The translations under genes and the position numbers were made by a program. A DNA stretch of 64,000 bases from positions 62,001 to 126,000 of the forward strand of contig NZ_FODC01000009.1 of NCBI RefSeq assembly GCF_900110275.1. The letters run 5' to 3'. Shown here piece by piece: positions 17,901-26,590 of the stretch. The notes beneath the pieces were generated by a model. The model did not search any database. It had not been told where the DNA came from and saw only the letters and a list, made by a program, of their open reading frames with translations. The DNA comes from Duganella sp. CF517. Its GTDB lineage: Bacteria; Pseudomonadota; Gammaproteobacteria; Burkholderiales; Burkholderiaceae_D. Every line of letters starts with the position of its first letter. The first letter of the stretch is position 1.

Positions 17901-18506
17901 ATGAAGGACGCCGTTTTGACCACATCGCTGGAAGTCGCCGCCAATGCCGTCATGGCGCTGTCCATCGTGCTCGCCGGCCGCAACAATGTGCATTCGTGGT
18001 GGCTGGGCGTGATCGGCTGTTCGATGTTCGCGGTGCTGTTTTATAGCTCCAGGCTGTATGCCGACGTCGCGCTGCAAATTTTCTTCATCGTCACCTGCCT
18101 GATCGGCTGGCGCCGCTGGGCCGGTGGCGGCGGCAACGGCGGCGGGGCGCTGCCGATTTCGAAGGCGCGGCCGCTGCTGGTGGGCTCGATGGCGCTGGCC
18201 GGCCTGGCGGCCACCGCCGCCTACGGCGTGATGCTGCAGGCGTGGACCGACGCCTACGCGCCGTTCATCGACTCGGCCGTGCTGATGTTCAGCATCATCG
18301 CGCAATTGCTGCTGATGGGGCGGCGCTTGCAGACCTGGCCGTTCTGGCTGCTGGTCAACACCGTCTCGATTCCGCTGTACGCCAGCCGCGGCCTGTACCT
18401 GACGGCCGCGCTGTACGCGGCCTACTGGCTCAACGCGCTGGCGTCATGGCTGTTCTGGCGCCGCCAAATGCGTGGCCTAGAGGCAACGGCGCAACTAAAC
18501 GCGTAG
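17901..18506 (+). CDS. pnuC: PnuC-family nicotinamide mononucleotide/riboside transporter
   Basis: A 201-residue integral membrane protein with about seven hydrophobic helices. The conserved Trp/Asn-rich core of PnuC is visible (NNVHSWWLGVIGCSMFAVLF, FWLLVNTVSIPLYASRGLYL, AAYWLNALASWLFWRR). PnuC proteins carry nicotinamide riboside or related vitamins by facilitated diffusion across the inner membrane, with intracellular phosphorylation trapping the substrate. The ATG at 17901 follows the M48 stop by 68 bp of proline-coding-like GC-rich sequence with no strong ribosome site, so the exact start is moderately certain. Related transporters can carry thiamine or riboflavin, so the substrate is inferred. 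Confidence 0.82.
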   Translation: MKDAVLTTSLEVAANAVMALSIVLAGRNNVHSWWLGVIGCSMFAVLFYSSRLYADVALQIFFIVTCLIGWRRWAGGGGNGGGALPISKARPLLVGSMALAGLAATAAYGVMLQAWTDAYAPFIDSAVLMFSIIAQLLLMGRRLQTWPFWLLVNTVSIPLYASRGLYLTAALYAAYWLNALASWLFWRRQMRGLEATAQLNA

Positions 18507-18584
18507 AAAACACCGACAAAAATCGACTTTGTCTTGGGCACGCTCTATCATTCATTTCCAAGTGGAAAAAATATGGAGCGCAAA

Positions 18585-20132
18585 ATGCAATGGTTCTACG
18601 ACCTCAAGATAGGCAAGAAGTTAATTCTGGCGTTCGCGGTGGTCATTGCGCTGACCTGCTTCCTGGGCCTGTTCTCGATCACCCAGCTGGTCAAGGTGAA
18701 CCAGGCCTCCACCGACATCGCCACCAACTGGATGCCGGCGGTGCGCTACCTGGGCCAGATGCAGACCTCGATGTCGCGCTACCGCATCTCCGAATCGACC
18801 CACATCCTGTTGTCCGAGGAGGCCGACATGGCGGCCACCGAGAAATCGATGGCGACCCGCCTCGAAACCCTGGCCAAGCAGCAGGCCTCGTACGCGGCGC
18901 TGGTGTCGGAGCCGGAGGAAAAACGCATCTATGCCGAGTTGCAGAAAACCATGGAGGCCTACCAGGCCGAAAGCAAGAAGCTGACGGCGCTGTCGCGCGC
19001 CGGCCAGAAGGACGAGGCGCGGGTGCTGTTCCGTGGCGCCTCGAACAAGGTGTTCCGCCAGGTCAACGAGCAGCTGGACGCGCTGGTCAAGATCAACGAC
19101 GACGGCAGCACGGCGGCCGACACCTCGGCCGCCGAGACGTTCGCGCTGGCCCGCAAGCTGATCCTGGGGACGCTGGGCGCGCTGATCGTCATCAGCCTGC
19201 TGCTGGCGACAACGGTGTCGCGCGCCGTCGCCGCGCCGCTGCAGGAGGCGGTGGTGATCGCCCGCCGCGTGGCCGAGGGCGACCTGACCGGCCACATCGT
19301 CAGCACCAGCAAGGACGAGACCGGGCAGCTGATGCTCTCGCTCAAGGCGATGAACGACAGCCTGCTGCGGGTGGTGGGCGAGGTGCGCGGCGGCACCGAC
19401 ACCATCGCCACCGCGTCGGCCGAGATCGCCAGCGGCAACCTCGACCTGTCGAGCCGCACCGAGGAGCAGGCCAGCTCGCTGGAGGAGACCGCCTCGGCGA
19501 TGGAGGAGTTGACCTCGACCGTCAAGCAGAACGCCGACAACGCCCGCCAGGCCAACCAGCTGGCGCAATCGGCGTCCGGCACCGCCACCGACGGCGGCCA
19601 GGTGGTGGGCGAGGTGATCGCGACGATGGAGGCGATCAGCGCCGCCTCGCGCAAGATCGTCGACATCATCAGCGTGATCGACGGCATCGCCTTCCAGACC
19701 AACATCCTGGCGCTCAACGCCGCCGTCGAAGCGGCGCGCGCCGGCGAGCAGGGGCGCGGCTTCGCGGTGGTGGCGTCCGAGGTGCGCAACCTGGCCCAGC
19801 GCAGCGCGGCGGCGGCCAAGGAGATCAAGCAGCTGATCGACGATTCGGTGACCCAGGTCGACAGCGGCACGGCGCTGGTGCAGCGCGCCGGCACCACGAT
19901 GAGCGAGGTGGTGTCGAGCGTGCGCCGCGTCAGCGACGTGGTGGCCGAGATTTCGGCCGCCAGCCACGAGCAGAGCACCGGCATCGAGGAAGTCAACCGC
20001 GCGATCACGCAGATGGACGAGGTGACACAGCAAAATGCCGCGCTGGTGGAACAGGCGGCGGCGGCCGCCGGGTCGCTGCAGGAGCAGGCCGCCAACCTGG
20101 CGGCCGTCGTCAGCGTGTTCCGGCTGCGCTAA
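18585..20132 (+). CDS. Methyl-accepting chemotaxis protein (four-helix-bundle sensor)
   Basis: A 515-residue receptor. TM1 lies at residues about 10-32 (KKLILAFAVVIALTCFLGLF), then a periplasmic four-helix-bundle sensor (4HB type), TM2 near 190-210, HAMP, and the cytoplasmic signalling hairpin whose tip is the highly conserved IAFQTNILALNAAVEAARAG. GGAG sits 6 bp before the ATG at 18585, favouring it over the ATG at 18573. It relays ligand binding to CheA/CheW to steer swimming or twitching. It lacks a C-terminal CheR-binding pentapeptide, ending at VFRLR. No che genes are nearby. A probable terminator follows. Confidence 0.93.
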   Translation: MQWFYDLKIGKKLILAFAVVIALTCFLGLFSITQLVKVNQASTDIATNWMPAVRYLGQMQTSMSRYRISESTHILLSEEADMAATEKSMATRLETLAKQQASYAALVSEPEEKRIYAELQKTMEAYQAESKKLTALSRAGQKDEARVLFRGASNKVFRQVNEQLDALVKINDDGSTAADTSAAETFALARKLILGTLGALIVISLLLATTVSRAVAAPLQEAVVIARRVAEGDLTGHIVSTSKDETGQLMLSLKAMNDSLLRVVGEVRGGTDTIATASAEIASGNLDLSSRTEEQASSLEETASAMEELTSTVKQNADNARQANQLAQSASGTATDGGQVVGEVIATMEAISAASRKIVDIISVIDGIAFQTNILALNAAVEAARAGEQGRGFAVVASEVRNLAQRSAAAAKEIKQLIDDSVTQVDSGTALVQRAGTTMSEVVSSVRRVSDVVAEISAASHEQSTGIEEVNRAITQMDEVTQQNAALVEQAAAAAGSLQEQAANLAAVVSVFRLR

Positions 20133-20155
20133 ACCGGCCGCCACGCCGCCGCCGC

Positions 20156-20187
20156 ACGCCGCGCGCCGTCAGGCCTGCGGCGTTTTT
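20156..20187 (+). terminator. Rho-independent terminator after chemotaxis receptor
   Basis: A 7-bp GC stem (ACGCCGC at 20156-20162 with GCGGCGT at 20177-20183) is followed by a run of T. It lies 24 bp after the chemoreceptor stop and overlaps the 3' end of the convergent regulator gene. Confidence 0.55.
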
Positions 20188-20993
20188 CTTTGGTGGTGGT
20201 GGTTGGAGCTGCGGAAGGCGCTCGGCGTGATGCCGATGCGCTCGCGGAAGGCCGTGGCGAAATTGCCAGCATTGTTAAATCCGATCAGCAGCGCGATGTC
20301 CTGCACGTCCATGTCGGTGTCGCGCAGCAACTCCTCGCCGCGCCGGATGCGGGCCTCGCGGATGAAGGCGAACACCGTCATGCCGGTTTGCTCGCGGAAG
20401 ATCTGCGACAGTTTTTCACGGTAGGTGCCGACGCTGCGGGCGATCTCGGCCAGCCCCGGCAAGGTGGCCAGGTTGTCGTCGATCAGGCGCTTGACGGCGG
20501 CCACGATGACCGCGTCCGGATCGCTGTCGGGACCGCCCGAGGCGGCCGCCGCGGCGGCCTCGGGGTCGTTGGAGGCGTGCAGGCCGCGGTCGCTGACGCG
20601 GCGCGCCAGGTTCAGGTGCACCTGGATGCGGGCCGCCAGCTCGCCCGGCGAAAACGGTTTGGAAACATAGTCGACGCCGCCGATCGACAGCCCCATGATG
20701 CGCTCCTCGTCGGCGTCGGCGCCGCTGAGGAAGATGACCGGGATGTCCTGCGTCACAGGGTTGGCTTTGAGCAACCTGCACGCCGTGTAGCCGTCCATAT
20801 TGGGCATGCGCACGTCGAGCAGGATCAGGTCCGGCAGATTGGCCAGCGCCAGCTGGTAGCCCTGCAGCCCGTTGAAGGCCACCGACACCTTGTAGGGCAG
20901 TTCGCTGAGCAAGTCGACCAGCACGCGCTGCTCGAACGCGGAGTCGTCCACGATGAGGATCTTGCGCTGTGTGCTGTCGCTGGCCGTCGGCAT
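20169..20993 (-). CDS. Response regulator with AraC-type DNA-binding domain
   Basis: A 274-residue protein. The N-terminal receiver has the acidic pair in LIVDDSAFEQ, phosphoacceptor Asp60 (ILLDVRMPNMDG) and the conserved Lys in YVSKPFSPGEL. After an alanine-rich linker, residues about 165-265 form an AraC-type helix-turn-helix domain (LAEIARSVGTYREKLSQIFR, DIALLIGFNNAGNFATAFRE). Such regulators bind DNA when phosphorylated by a kinase. No cognate kinase is adjacent. It diverges from the pilus operon at 21217 with a 223-bp gap, so a role in controlling the pili is possible but inferred. Confidence 0.9.
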   Translation of the reverse strand: MPTASDSTQRKILIVDDSAFEQRVLVDLLSELPYKVSVAFNGLQGYQLALANLPDLILLDVRMPNMDGYTACRLLKANPVTQDIPVIFLSGADADEERIMGLSIGGVDYVSKPFSPGELAARIQVHLNLARRVSDRGLHASNDPEAAAAAASGGPDSDPDAVIVAAVKRLIDDNLATLPGLAEIARSVGTYREKLSQIFREQTGMTVFAFIREARIRRGEELLRDTDMDVQDIALLIGFNNAGNFATAFRERIGITPSAFRSSNHHHQRKTPQA

Positions 20994-21216
20994 GGTTCAC
21001 CTTGCTTGGTTGATAAAATCTTCACGCCCTGTTGCGTATTATGCCTATCTTTTAAAAATTTTTAATAGTTTTCTACGCTCCCAAAACCGTAGTCACTTGC
21101 AGCAAAAGCGCGGTTTTTTTAGATCATCAATAATTGGCCCAAGTGTTGAGCGATGGCAATTGTCCTGAATAACGCCCCTCGACACCGTCATTCAATTGTT
21201 AATTATGGGGGTTTCA

Positions 21217-21747
21217 ATGAAAAGCAAGCGCACATCCCGTTCGGCGGGCCTCGCGGCCGTGCTGGCGGCCGCCCTGGCCGCCACCGCGCCCGTCGCCGAC
21301 GCGGCCGTCTACGTCAACGGCTCCAAGACCAGCAACTTCGACGTGACGATGAGAATCATCGCCGATTGCACCATCGCCGCCAACGCGCTCGATTTCGGCC
21401 AGTCGCAGGGCGTGCTGGCGACGTCGGTGTCGGTCAACACCACGCTCAGCGTCACCTGCACCAACACCACCTTGTACAACGTCGGCCTGAACGCCGGCAC
21501 CGGCACCGGCTCGACCACCGCCGCGCGCGTGATGAGCGGCACCGGCGCCAACACCAGCACCGTCGCCTTCAACCTGTACCAGGCCGCCGGCGCCACCAAC
21601 TGGGGCAACACGCAGGGCACCGACACCCGCTCGGGCACCGGCACCGGCGCGTCGCAGACGCTCACCGTGTACGGCGTGGTGCCGGCCCAGGCGACGCCGC
21701 AGCCGGACACCTATAAATCGACGATCACCGCCACGGTGTATTTCTAA
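21217..21747 (+). CDS. Spore coat U domain pilin (CsuA/B-like major subunit)
   Basis: A 176-residue secreted protein with a signal peptide (SAGLAAVLAAALAATAPVADA) and one SCPU domain: paired cysteines (ADCTIAANALDFG and VTCTNTTLYNVGL), Gly/Thr-rich strands and the terminal ITATVYF that should donate to the chaperone. It heads a four-gene chaperone-usher operon of the Csu (archaic sigma) type, so it is probably the main shaft pilin. The ATG at 21217 is preceded by GGGGG at 5-bp spacing; ATG 21205 is an alternative. The chaperone gene starts 3 bp after its stop. Csu pili mediate attachment to surfaces and early biofilm formation in Acinetobacter. Confidence 0.88.
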   Translation: MKSKRTSRSAGLAAVLAAALAATAPVADAAVYVNGSKTSNFDVTMRIIADCTIAANALDFGQSQGVLATSVSVNTTLSVTCTNTTLYNVGLNAGTGTGSTTAARVMSGTGANTSTVAFNLYQAAGATNWGNTQGTDTRSGTGTGASQTLTVYGVVPAQATPQPDTYKSTITATVYF

Positions 21748-21750
21748 ACG

Positions 21751-22485
21751 ATGAACCTACCGGCGCGACTAGTGTGCTGGGTGATGTGCGGCGTCCTTGC
21801 GATGCTGGGAGTACAGGCGGGCGCTGCGAATTTGCAGATTTCCCCCGTGATGATCGTTTTGCGCGCGGGCCAGGGTGCCACCGGCATTTCGATGCAAAAC
21901 CTCGGCGAGAGCCCGGTGTATGGCCAAGTCAGGGTGTATCAGTGGGAGCAGAAGGACGGCGACGACCTCCTGACGCCGACCCAGGAAGTGGTAGCGAGTC
22001 CCCCAATTCTACAGATCGGGCCCAAGAGCAGCCAGATCATTCGCCTCGTGCGGCGTAGCCAGCAACTCCCAAGCAGCGAGTTGTGCTACCGGATTTTGAT
22101 CGATGAAATACCGCCCGAAGACGGCGCCCCGGCGGCCGGCGTGGATATCCGCCTGCGCTACTCGGTGCCGATGTTCGTGCTGCCGGCCGACGAGCGCGCC
22201 GCGCCGTCGCTGGCGTGGAGCGTGTTCAAGAAGGACGGCAACTGGATGCTGCGGGTGAAAAACAGCGGCAACCAGCGCGCGCAGATCGGCGCGCTGGAGC
22301 TGCGCAACGCCGCCGGCGGCCAGTTCGTCATCGCCCCCGGCCTGTTCGGCTATGTGCTGGCCGGGCGCGAGCGCGAGTGGCGCCTGCCGACGCCGGCCGA
22401 TGCGGACCTGCGCGGCGCGCTGGCCGTCAAGGCCAATATCAACGCCCGGCCCGTGAGCGACAGCGCCACCGGACGGCTGGACTGA
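21751..22485 (+). CDS. Periplasmic pilus chaperone (CsuC-like, PapD fold)
   Basis: A 244-residue protein with a signal peptide (VCWVMCGVLAMLGVQAGAA) and the two immunoglobulin-like domains of fimbrial chaperones. Diagnostic pieces are the N-terminal ISPVMIVLRAGQGATGISMQ and the G1-like strand region around PPILQIGPKSSQIIRLVRR, where the conserved basic residues anchor the subunit C-terminus. In the periplasm it folds pilin subunits by donor-strand complementation and passes them to the usher. It lies between the major subunit (3 bp gap) and the usher (6 bp gap), consistent with one transcript. Confidence 0.9.
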   Translation: MNLPARLVCWVMCGVLAMLGVQAGAANLQISPVMIVLRAGQGATGISMQNLGESPVYGQVRVYQWEQKDGDDLLTPTQEVVASPPILQIGPKSSQIIRLVRRSQQLPSSELCYRILIDEIPPEDGAPAAGVDIRLRYSVPMFVLPADERAAPSLAWSVFKKDGNWMLRVKNSGNQRAQIGALELRNAAGGQFVIAPGLFGYVLAGREREWRLPTPADADLRGALAVKANINARPVSDSATGRLD

Positions 22486-22491
22486 GCGGGC

Positions 22492-24816
22492 ATGTGGGGG
22501 CGGCTGCTCTGCCTGTCACTGATGGCCCTGAACCTGGCGACGGCGGCGCTGGCGCAAGCGCCGCCCGCGCCGCCGGTGGAAGAGGAACTTTTTTTGGAGG
22601 TGGAATTGAACGGTGAACCGACCGGACTGATACTGCGCTTTACCCGTGGCACCACCACCGGCTTGCGCAGCAGCGTGCAGAATTTGCGCGACCTGGAGCT
22701 CGACCCGCGCCTGTTCGGGGTCGAGGGCCGGGATCAGTTCGACCTCGACGACATCCGCGGCCTGAGCTACAGCTACGACGCGACGCGCCAGTCGATCGCG
22801 CTGCGCGTGGCCGATACGCTGCGCGCGCCGGTGGCGCTGTCCGGGCGCAGCGTGCGCGTGGCCGGCCCGGCCGCCGTCACGCCGGGGCTGGTGCTGACCT
22901 ATGACGCGTTCGGCCGGCTCGACCGCGAACGCGGCGTGTCGGTGGCCCACGAGCTGCGCTACTTCAACGACAGCGGCGTCTTCAACAGCACCGGCGTCTA
23001 CAACGCCGGCGCCACCGGCACCGGCCCGCGCTTCATCCGCCTCGACACCGCCTGGGTGCGTTCCGATCCGGTGACCTTGGAGACCTGGCAGGTGGGCGAC
23101 CTGATCTCGTCGTCGCTGCCGTGGAGCCGCTCGCTGCGCATGGGCGGCGTGCAATGGCGCAAGAGCTTCGACCTGCGCCCGGACCTGCTGACCTTCCCGG
23201 TCGCCACCTTGTCCGGCTCGGCCGTGGTGCCCAGCGCCGTCAGCCTGTATGTCAACGGCGTGCGCCAGGTCGAGACGGCCGTGCCGTCGGGACCGTTCGT
23301 GATCAACCAGGTGGCCGGCATCAACGGCGCCGGCCAGGCCACGCTGGTCACGCGCGACACGGCCGGGCGCGCGGTCACCACCACGGTGCCGCTGTATGTC
23401 GACACGCGCCTGCTGGCGGCCGGCCTGACCGACTATTCGATCGAGCTCGGCGTGCTGCGGCGCGACTACACCACGCGCTCGTTCGGCTACGCGCGCGCGC
23501 CGGCGGCCAGCGCCTCGCTGCGCCACGGCGTCAGCGACAGCCTGACCGTCGAGGGCCACGGCGAGGTCGGGCGCGAGGTCGTCAACGGCGGCGCCGGCGC
23601 CATGCTGCGGCTCGGCCAGGCCGGCGTGGTGCGCGCCTCGCTGGCCGCCAGCGGCGGGCGGCGCAACGCCAGCGGCAGCGGGCGCGGCGTCCAGGCCGGC
23701 CTCGGTTACCAGTATCTGAGCGGGCGCTTCAGCATCGACGCCGAGACCTTGCGCGCCAGCGGCGGCTACAGCGACCTGGCCACCGCCGACAGCGGCGCCG
23801 GCGCCCGCGCCAACGACCGCATCAACGTGAATCTGGCGCTGTGGCCGGGCCACAGCCTCGGCGCCAGCCTGGTGAGCCTGCGCGCGCCGTCGCTGCCGCC
23901 GGCGCGCATCGCCGCGCTGTCGTACGCCGCCACGCTGGGCGCCGGCTTCTACCTGAGCGTGAGCGCCTTCCGCGACCTGCGCGACGCCGCCGCGCGCGGC
24001 CTGTTCTTCAGCCTGAGCGCCTCGTTCGGCGACCGCATCGCCGCCAACGCCAGCGCCGGCCGCCAGAACGGCGTGCGCAGCCGCATCGTCACGGTGGGCC
24101 GCTCGGCCGACTACGCCGGCGGCTTCGGCTGGGGTCTGCAGTCGCTCGAGAGCAACGGCGCGCCGCTGCGCCAGGGACAATTGACGTATCTGGGCGGCTA
24201 CGGCCAGGTCGGCGCGCTGGTGCAGCAAAACGGCGACAACCGCAGCACCTCGCTCAGCGCGGCCGGCTCGCTGGTGGTGATGGACGGCGGCGTGCACGCG
24301 GCGCGCCAGGTCGGCGCCGGCTTCGCGCTGGTGTCGACCGACGGCGTCGGCGGCGTGCCGGTGCTGCAGGAGAACCGCGTGATCGGCCGCACCGGCGCCG
24401 GCGGCTACCTGCTAGTGCCCAACCTCAATCCGTACCTGATCAACCAGGTCGGCATCGACACCAGCGCGCTGCCGCTCGACGCCCGCATCGCGGCCACGCG
24501 GCGCGAGGTGGTGCCGGCGCGCCAGTCCGGCGTGCTGGCGCGCTTCCCGGTCGAGACCTACGCGGCGGCCAGCGTGATCGTGCACGGCGCCGACGGCAAG
24601 CCGGTCGCGGCCGGCGCGCGGGTGCTGCACGTCGAGAGCGGCGCGTCGACGCTGGTCGGCTTCGACGGCGTCGCCTTCATCGACAACCTGGCGCCGCAGA
24701 ACCATCTGCGGCTGACCGTGGACGGCGTGCCGTGCGTCGTCGAGTTCGCCTACGAGGCGGCCAAGGGCCCGGCGCTGCCGACGCTCGGACCGTTTATCTG
24801 CCGGGGTGTGCAATGA
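22492..24816 (+). CDS. Outer-membrane fimbrial usher (CsuD-like)
   Basis: A 774-residue usher. After a short signal peptide (LCLSLMALNLATAALAQ) come the N-terminal periplasmic domain, the barrel and plug, and C-terminal domains. Family landmarks are LSGSAVVPSAVSLYVNGVRQ, GPFVINQVAGINGAGQATLV and DTRLLAAGLTDYSIELGVLR, and near the C-terminus VPNLNPYLINQVGIDTSALP. Ushers form the pore through which chaperone-bound subunits are polymerised into pili. The length fits Csu-type ushers, which are somewhat shorter than FimD. The stop overlaps the tip-protein start (ATGA), implying translational coupling. Confidence 0.93.
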   Translation: MWGRLLCLSLMALNLATAALAQAPPAPPVEEELFLEVELNGEPTGLILRFTRGTTTGLRSSVQNLRDLELDPRLFGVEGRDQFDLDDIRGLSYSYDATRQSIALRVADTLRAPVALSGRSVRVAGPAAVTPGLVLTYDAFGRLDRERGVSVAHELRYFNDSGVFNSTGVYNAGATGTGPRFIRLDTAWVRSDPVTLETWQVGDLISSSLPWSRSLRMGGVQWRKSFDLRPDLLTFPVATLSGSAVVPSAVSLYVNGVRQVETAVPSGPFVINQVAGINGAGQATLVTRDTAGRAVTTTVPLYVDTRLLAAGLTDYSIELGVLRRDYTTRSFGYARAPAASASLRHGVSDSLTVEGHGEVGREVVNGGAGAMLRLGQAGVVRASLAASGGRRNASGSGRGVQAGLGYQYLSGRFSIDAETLRASGGYSDLATADSGAGARANDRINVNLALWPGHSLGASLVSLRAPSLPPARIAALSYAATLGAGFYLSVSAFRDLRDAAARGLFFSLSASFGDRIAANASAGRQNGVRSRIVTVGRSADYAGGFGWGLQSLESNGAPLRQGQLTYLGGYGQVGALVQQNGDNRSTSLSAAGSLVVMDGGVHAARQVGAGFALVSTDGVGGVPVLQENRVIGRTGAGGYLLVPNLNPYLINQVGIDTSALPLDARIAATRREVVPARQSGVLARFPVETYAAASVIVHGADGKPVAAGARVLHVESGASTLVGFDGVAFIDNLAPQNHLRLTVDGVPCVVEFAYEAAKGPALPTLGPFICRGVQ

Positions 24817-25823
24817 CGGCGCGGCGGCTGGCGCTCCTGTCGGGGCTGGGGCTGGGGCTGGCGCTGCTGGCCGGCCCGGCGCGCGCCGACAGCTGCGCCA
24901 TCGCGCCGCAAAACCTCGTCTTCCCCAGCGTCAGCTCGATTTCCAGCGTCGACGTCTACGCGTCCGCGACGCTCCAGATCACCTGCACCTGGACCAATTT
25001 CCTCGGCAACCTGCTGACGCCGAGCGTGACCGTGTGCCTGTATCTGGGCGCCGGCAGCAATTCGTCGTCGACGGTGACCAGCACGCGCCAGGTCGGCAAT
25101 GGCGCGCTGCGCGCCAACTACAATATTTACACCGATGCCACGTACGCGCCGGCCAAGATTTGGGGCGGCTGGGTCGGCACCGACACGCCGACGCCGATCA
25201 CCTTCACGCTGACCAAGGGCGGCGGCGTCGGTTCGCTGGTGCAGAACGTCACCTTGTTCGGCAAGCTGTCGGCCGACGCCACCCTGGCCGGGCTGGCGGT
25301 GGGGCCGAACGACCTGGCGTTCACCTCGGATTTCGGCGCCGGCAGCGGCCTGATGCAGTACATCTTCTTCCTGACCGGCACCGCCGCGTGCGCGCTCGGA
25401 CCGACGTTGCCGATCGTGTTCCAGGTCCGCGCCGCCGTCATCAACGACTGCAACATCAATGTCGGCAACCTGGCGTTCCCGAACAGCTCGCTCCTCAACA
25501 GCAATGTCCGCACGACATCGACGATGTCGGTCCAGTGCAGCAAGAGCACGCCGTACCGGGTGGCGCTGTCGGCCGGCGCCAATGGCGCCACCAGCACGGC
25601 GCGCCGGATGCGCAACGTTGCTACCACGGAATTGTTGAGTTATCAGATATCGAACACGCTCGACGGCGCCAGCTGGGGCGATGGCAGCGGCGGCACCACG
25701 ATCGTGTCGGGCACCGGCAACGGCGGCACGCAAACCCAGACCGTGTACGGACTGGTGCCGCTACAGAGCACGCCGTCTCCGGGCGATTACAAGGATACCG
25801 TCACGGCGACGGTGGTGTTTTAA
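24813..25823 (+). CDS. Two-domain spore coat U protein (CsuE-like tip adhesin)
   Basis: The ATG at 24813 overlaps the usher stop. The 336-residue product has a signal peptide (LALLSGLGLGLALLAGPARA) and two SCPU domains: one beginning DSCAIAPQNLVFPSVSS and a second beginning NDCNINVGNLAFPNSSLLN and ending TVTATVVF. The C-terminal domain can be captured by the chaperone, while the N-terminal domain is free, which is the layout of the CsuE tip adhesin that binds hydrophobic surfaces. Its last place in the operon agrees with this. The reading frame stays open far upstream inside the usher gene, but that extension is a shadow. Confidence 0.87.
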   Translation: MTARRLALLSGLGLGLALLAGPARADSCAIAPQNLVFPSVSSISSVDVYASATLQITCTWTNFLGNLLTPSVTVCLYLGAGSNSSSTVTSTRQVGNGALRANYNIYTDATYAPAKIWGGWVGTDTPTPITFTLTKGGGVGSLVQNVTLFGKLSADATLAGLAVGPNDLAFTSDFGAGSGLMQYIFFLTGTAACALGPTLPIVFQVRAAVINDCNINVGNLAFPNSSLLNSNVRTTSTMSVQCSKSTPYRVALSAGANGATSTARRMRNVATTELLSYQISNTLDGASWGDGSGGTTIVSGTGNGGTQTQTVYGLVPLQSTPSPGDYKDTVTATVVF

Positions 25824-25863
25824 CGGGGGAGGGGCCGGCGCGCGCGGGTGGCGGCCGGCGGCA

Positions 25864-26211
25864 TCAGAAGTAGACGACCCAGTTCTGCGCGCCCGATTCG
25901 GTGCGGATGGGCGCGGCGGCGCGGTCGATGGCGGCAGCGGCTGGCTGATCGGCGCCGCGGGTAAGCAGGTAGGGCGTTTTCAGTTCGCAGGCGACCACCG
26001 GGGCGGGGGCGGTCGCGGTGGTGGCGCCGCGTTGCTGGACGCTGGCAGGGCCGGTGGCGGTTTGCACGGTGCAGGCTTCCTTGACCACGAAGCTTACTTG
26101 CATGGCGCTGGTGGCGGTTTTGTTGCCGGCGCTGGCAGTCAGCGGCAGGCCGGCGACGAGCAGGGCGAACAGGGCGAACGACGGGGCGAAGGTTTGGGCG
26201 AGGGTTTTCAT
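25864..26211 (-). CDS. Small secreted protein, possibly divergent coat-U-like
   Basis: From the ATG at 26211 the product is 115 residues with a clear signal peptide (APSFALFALLVAGLPLTASA). The mature part contains two cysteines in a pattern reminiscent of SCPU domains (VSFVVKEACTVQTA, then VVACELKTPYLL) and ends in NWVVYF like the pilins next door, but it is much shorter and lacks the Gly/Thr-rich core. It lies 40 bp from, and convergent with, the tip-adhesin gene. It may be a reduced or decayed relative of the pilus subunits or an unrelated secreted protein; I cannot assign a function. Confidence 0.6.
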   Translation of the reverse strand: MKTLAQTFAPSFALFALLVAGLPLTASAGNKTATSAMQVSFVVKEACTVQTATGPASVQQRGATTATAPAPVVACELKTPYLLTRGADQPAAAAIDRAAAPIRTESGAQNWVVYF

Positions 26212-26590
26212 AAATGGCGTAGTAGGCGGCAAGCGGGTTTATGGGTTGCTCTAACAAAACGAATTTTACCGTGAATAAACATTCTATCCAATGTTCACAT
26301 TTCACGACGAAATCCACCCTTACAAATCGGTGGAATTTGGAGAGTTTTCAAGGTCGTTTTTTGGCCTATTTTGGCAACTGGAAAAGGGCTGAAAAATATT
26401 GTTTTTCACTGGGAAAGTACTTAAACCGCAGGGCAAAAAAGGAGGCGAAATTGACACCAGAAAAATCACACATAGTCGCAAAGGTTTGCTCGCAAAAAAG
26501 TCACACATTGTTACAGCAGTCATGCAAGTAAGTCGCATCACGCTGCGTTTTCAACCGATTTTCCTGTTCACTTGAACCAAGGAGTTACAC
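26212..26590. other. AT-rich intergenic region, promoter of HxlR gene
   Basis: This 379-bp gap is strikingly AT-rich compared with the rest of the window. It holds a short direct repeat TCACACAT (26466-26473 and 26501-26508) and a strong ribosome site (AAGGAG) before the ATG at 26591. Open frames of 70-100 codons exist on both strands but have low-GC codon use and no ribosome site, so I do not call them. It probably contains the divergent promoters of the two flanking genes. Confidence 0.6.

Noticed and set aside
21083..21120. Terminator-like AAAACCG...CGGTTTT stem with T-run before the pilus operon
   Set aside because: The loop is over 20 nt, it lies between divergent genes where no terminator is needed, and the stem is weak.
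26241..26531. A 96-codon frame in the AT-rich gap
   Set aside because: No ribosome site, Lys/Ser/Asn-rich product from an AT-rich noncoding promoter region, no relation to neighbouring proteins.
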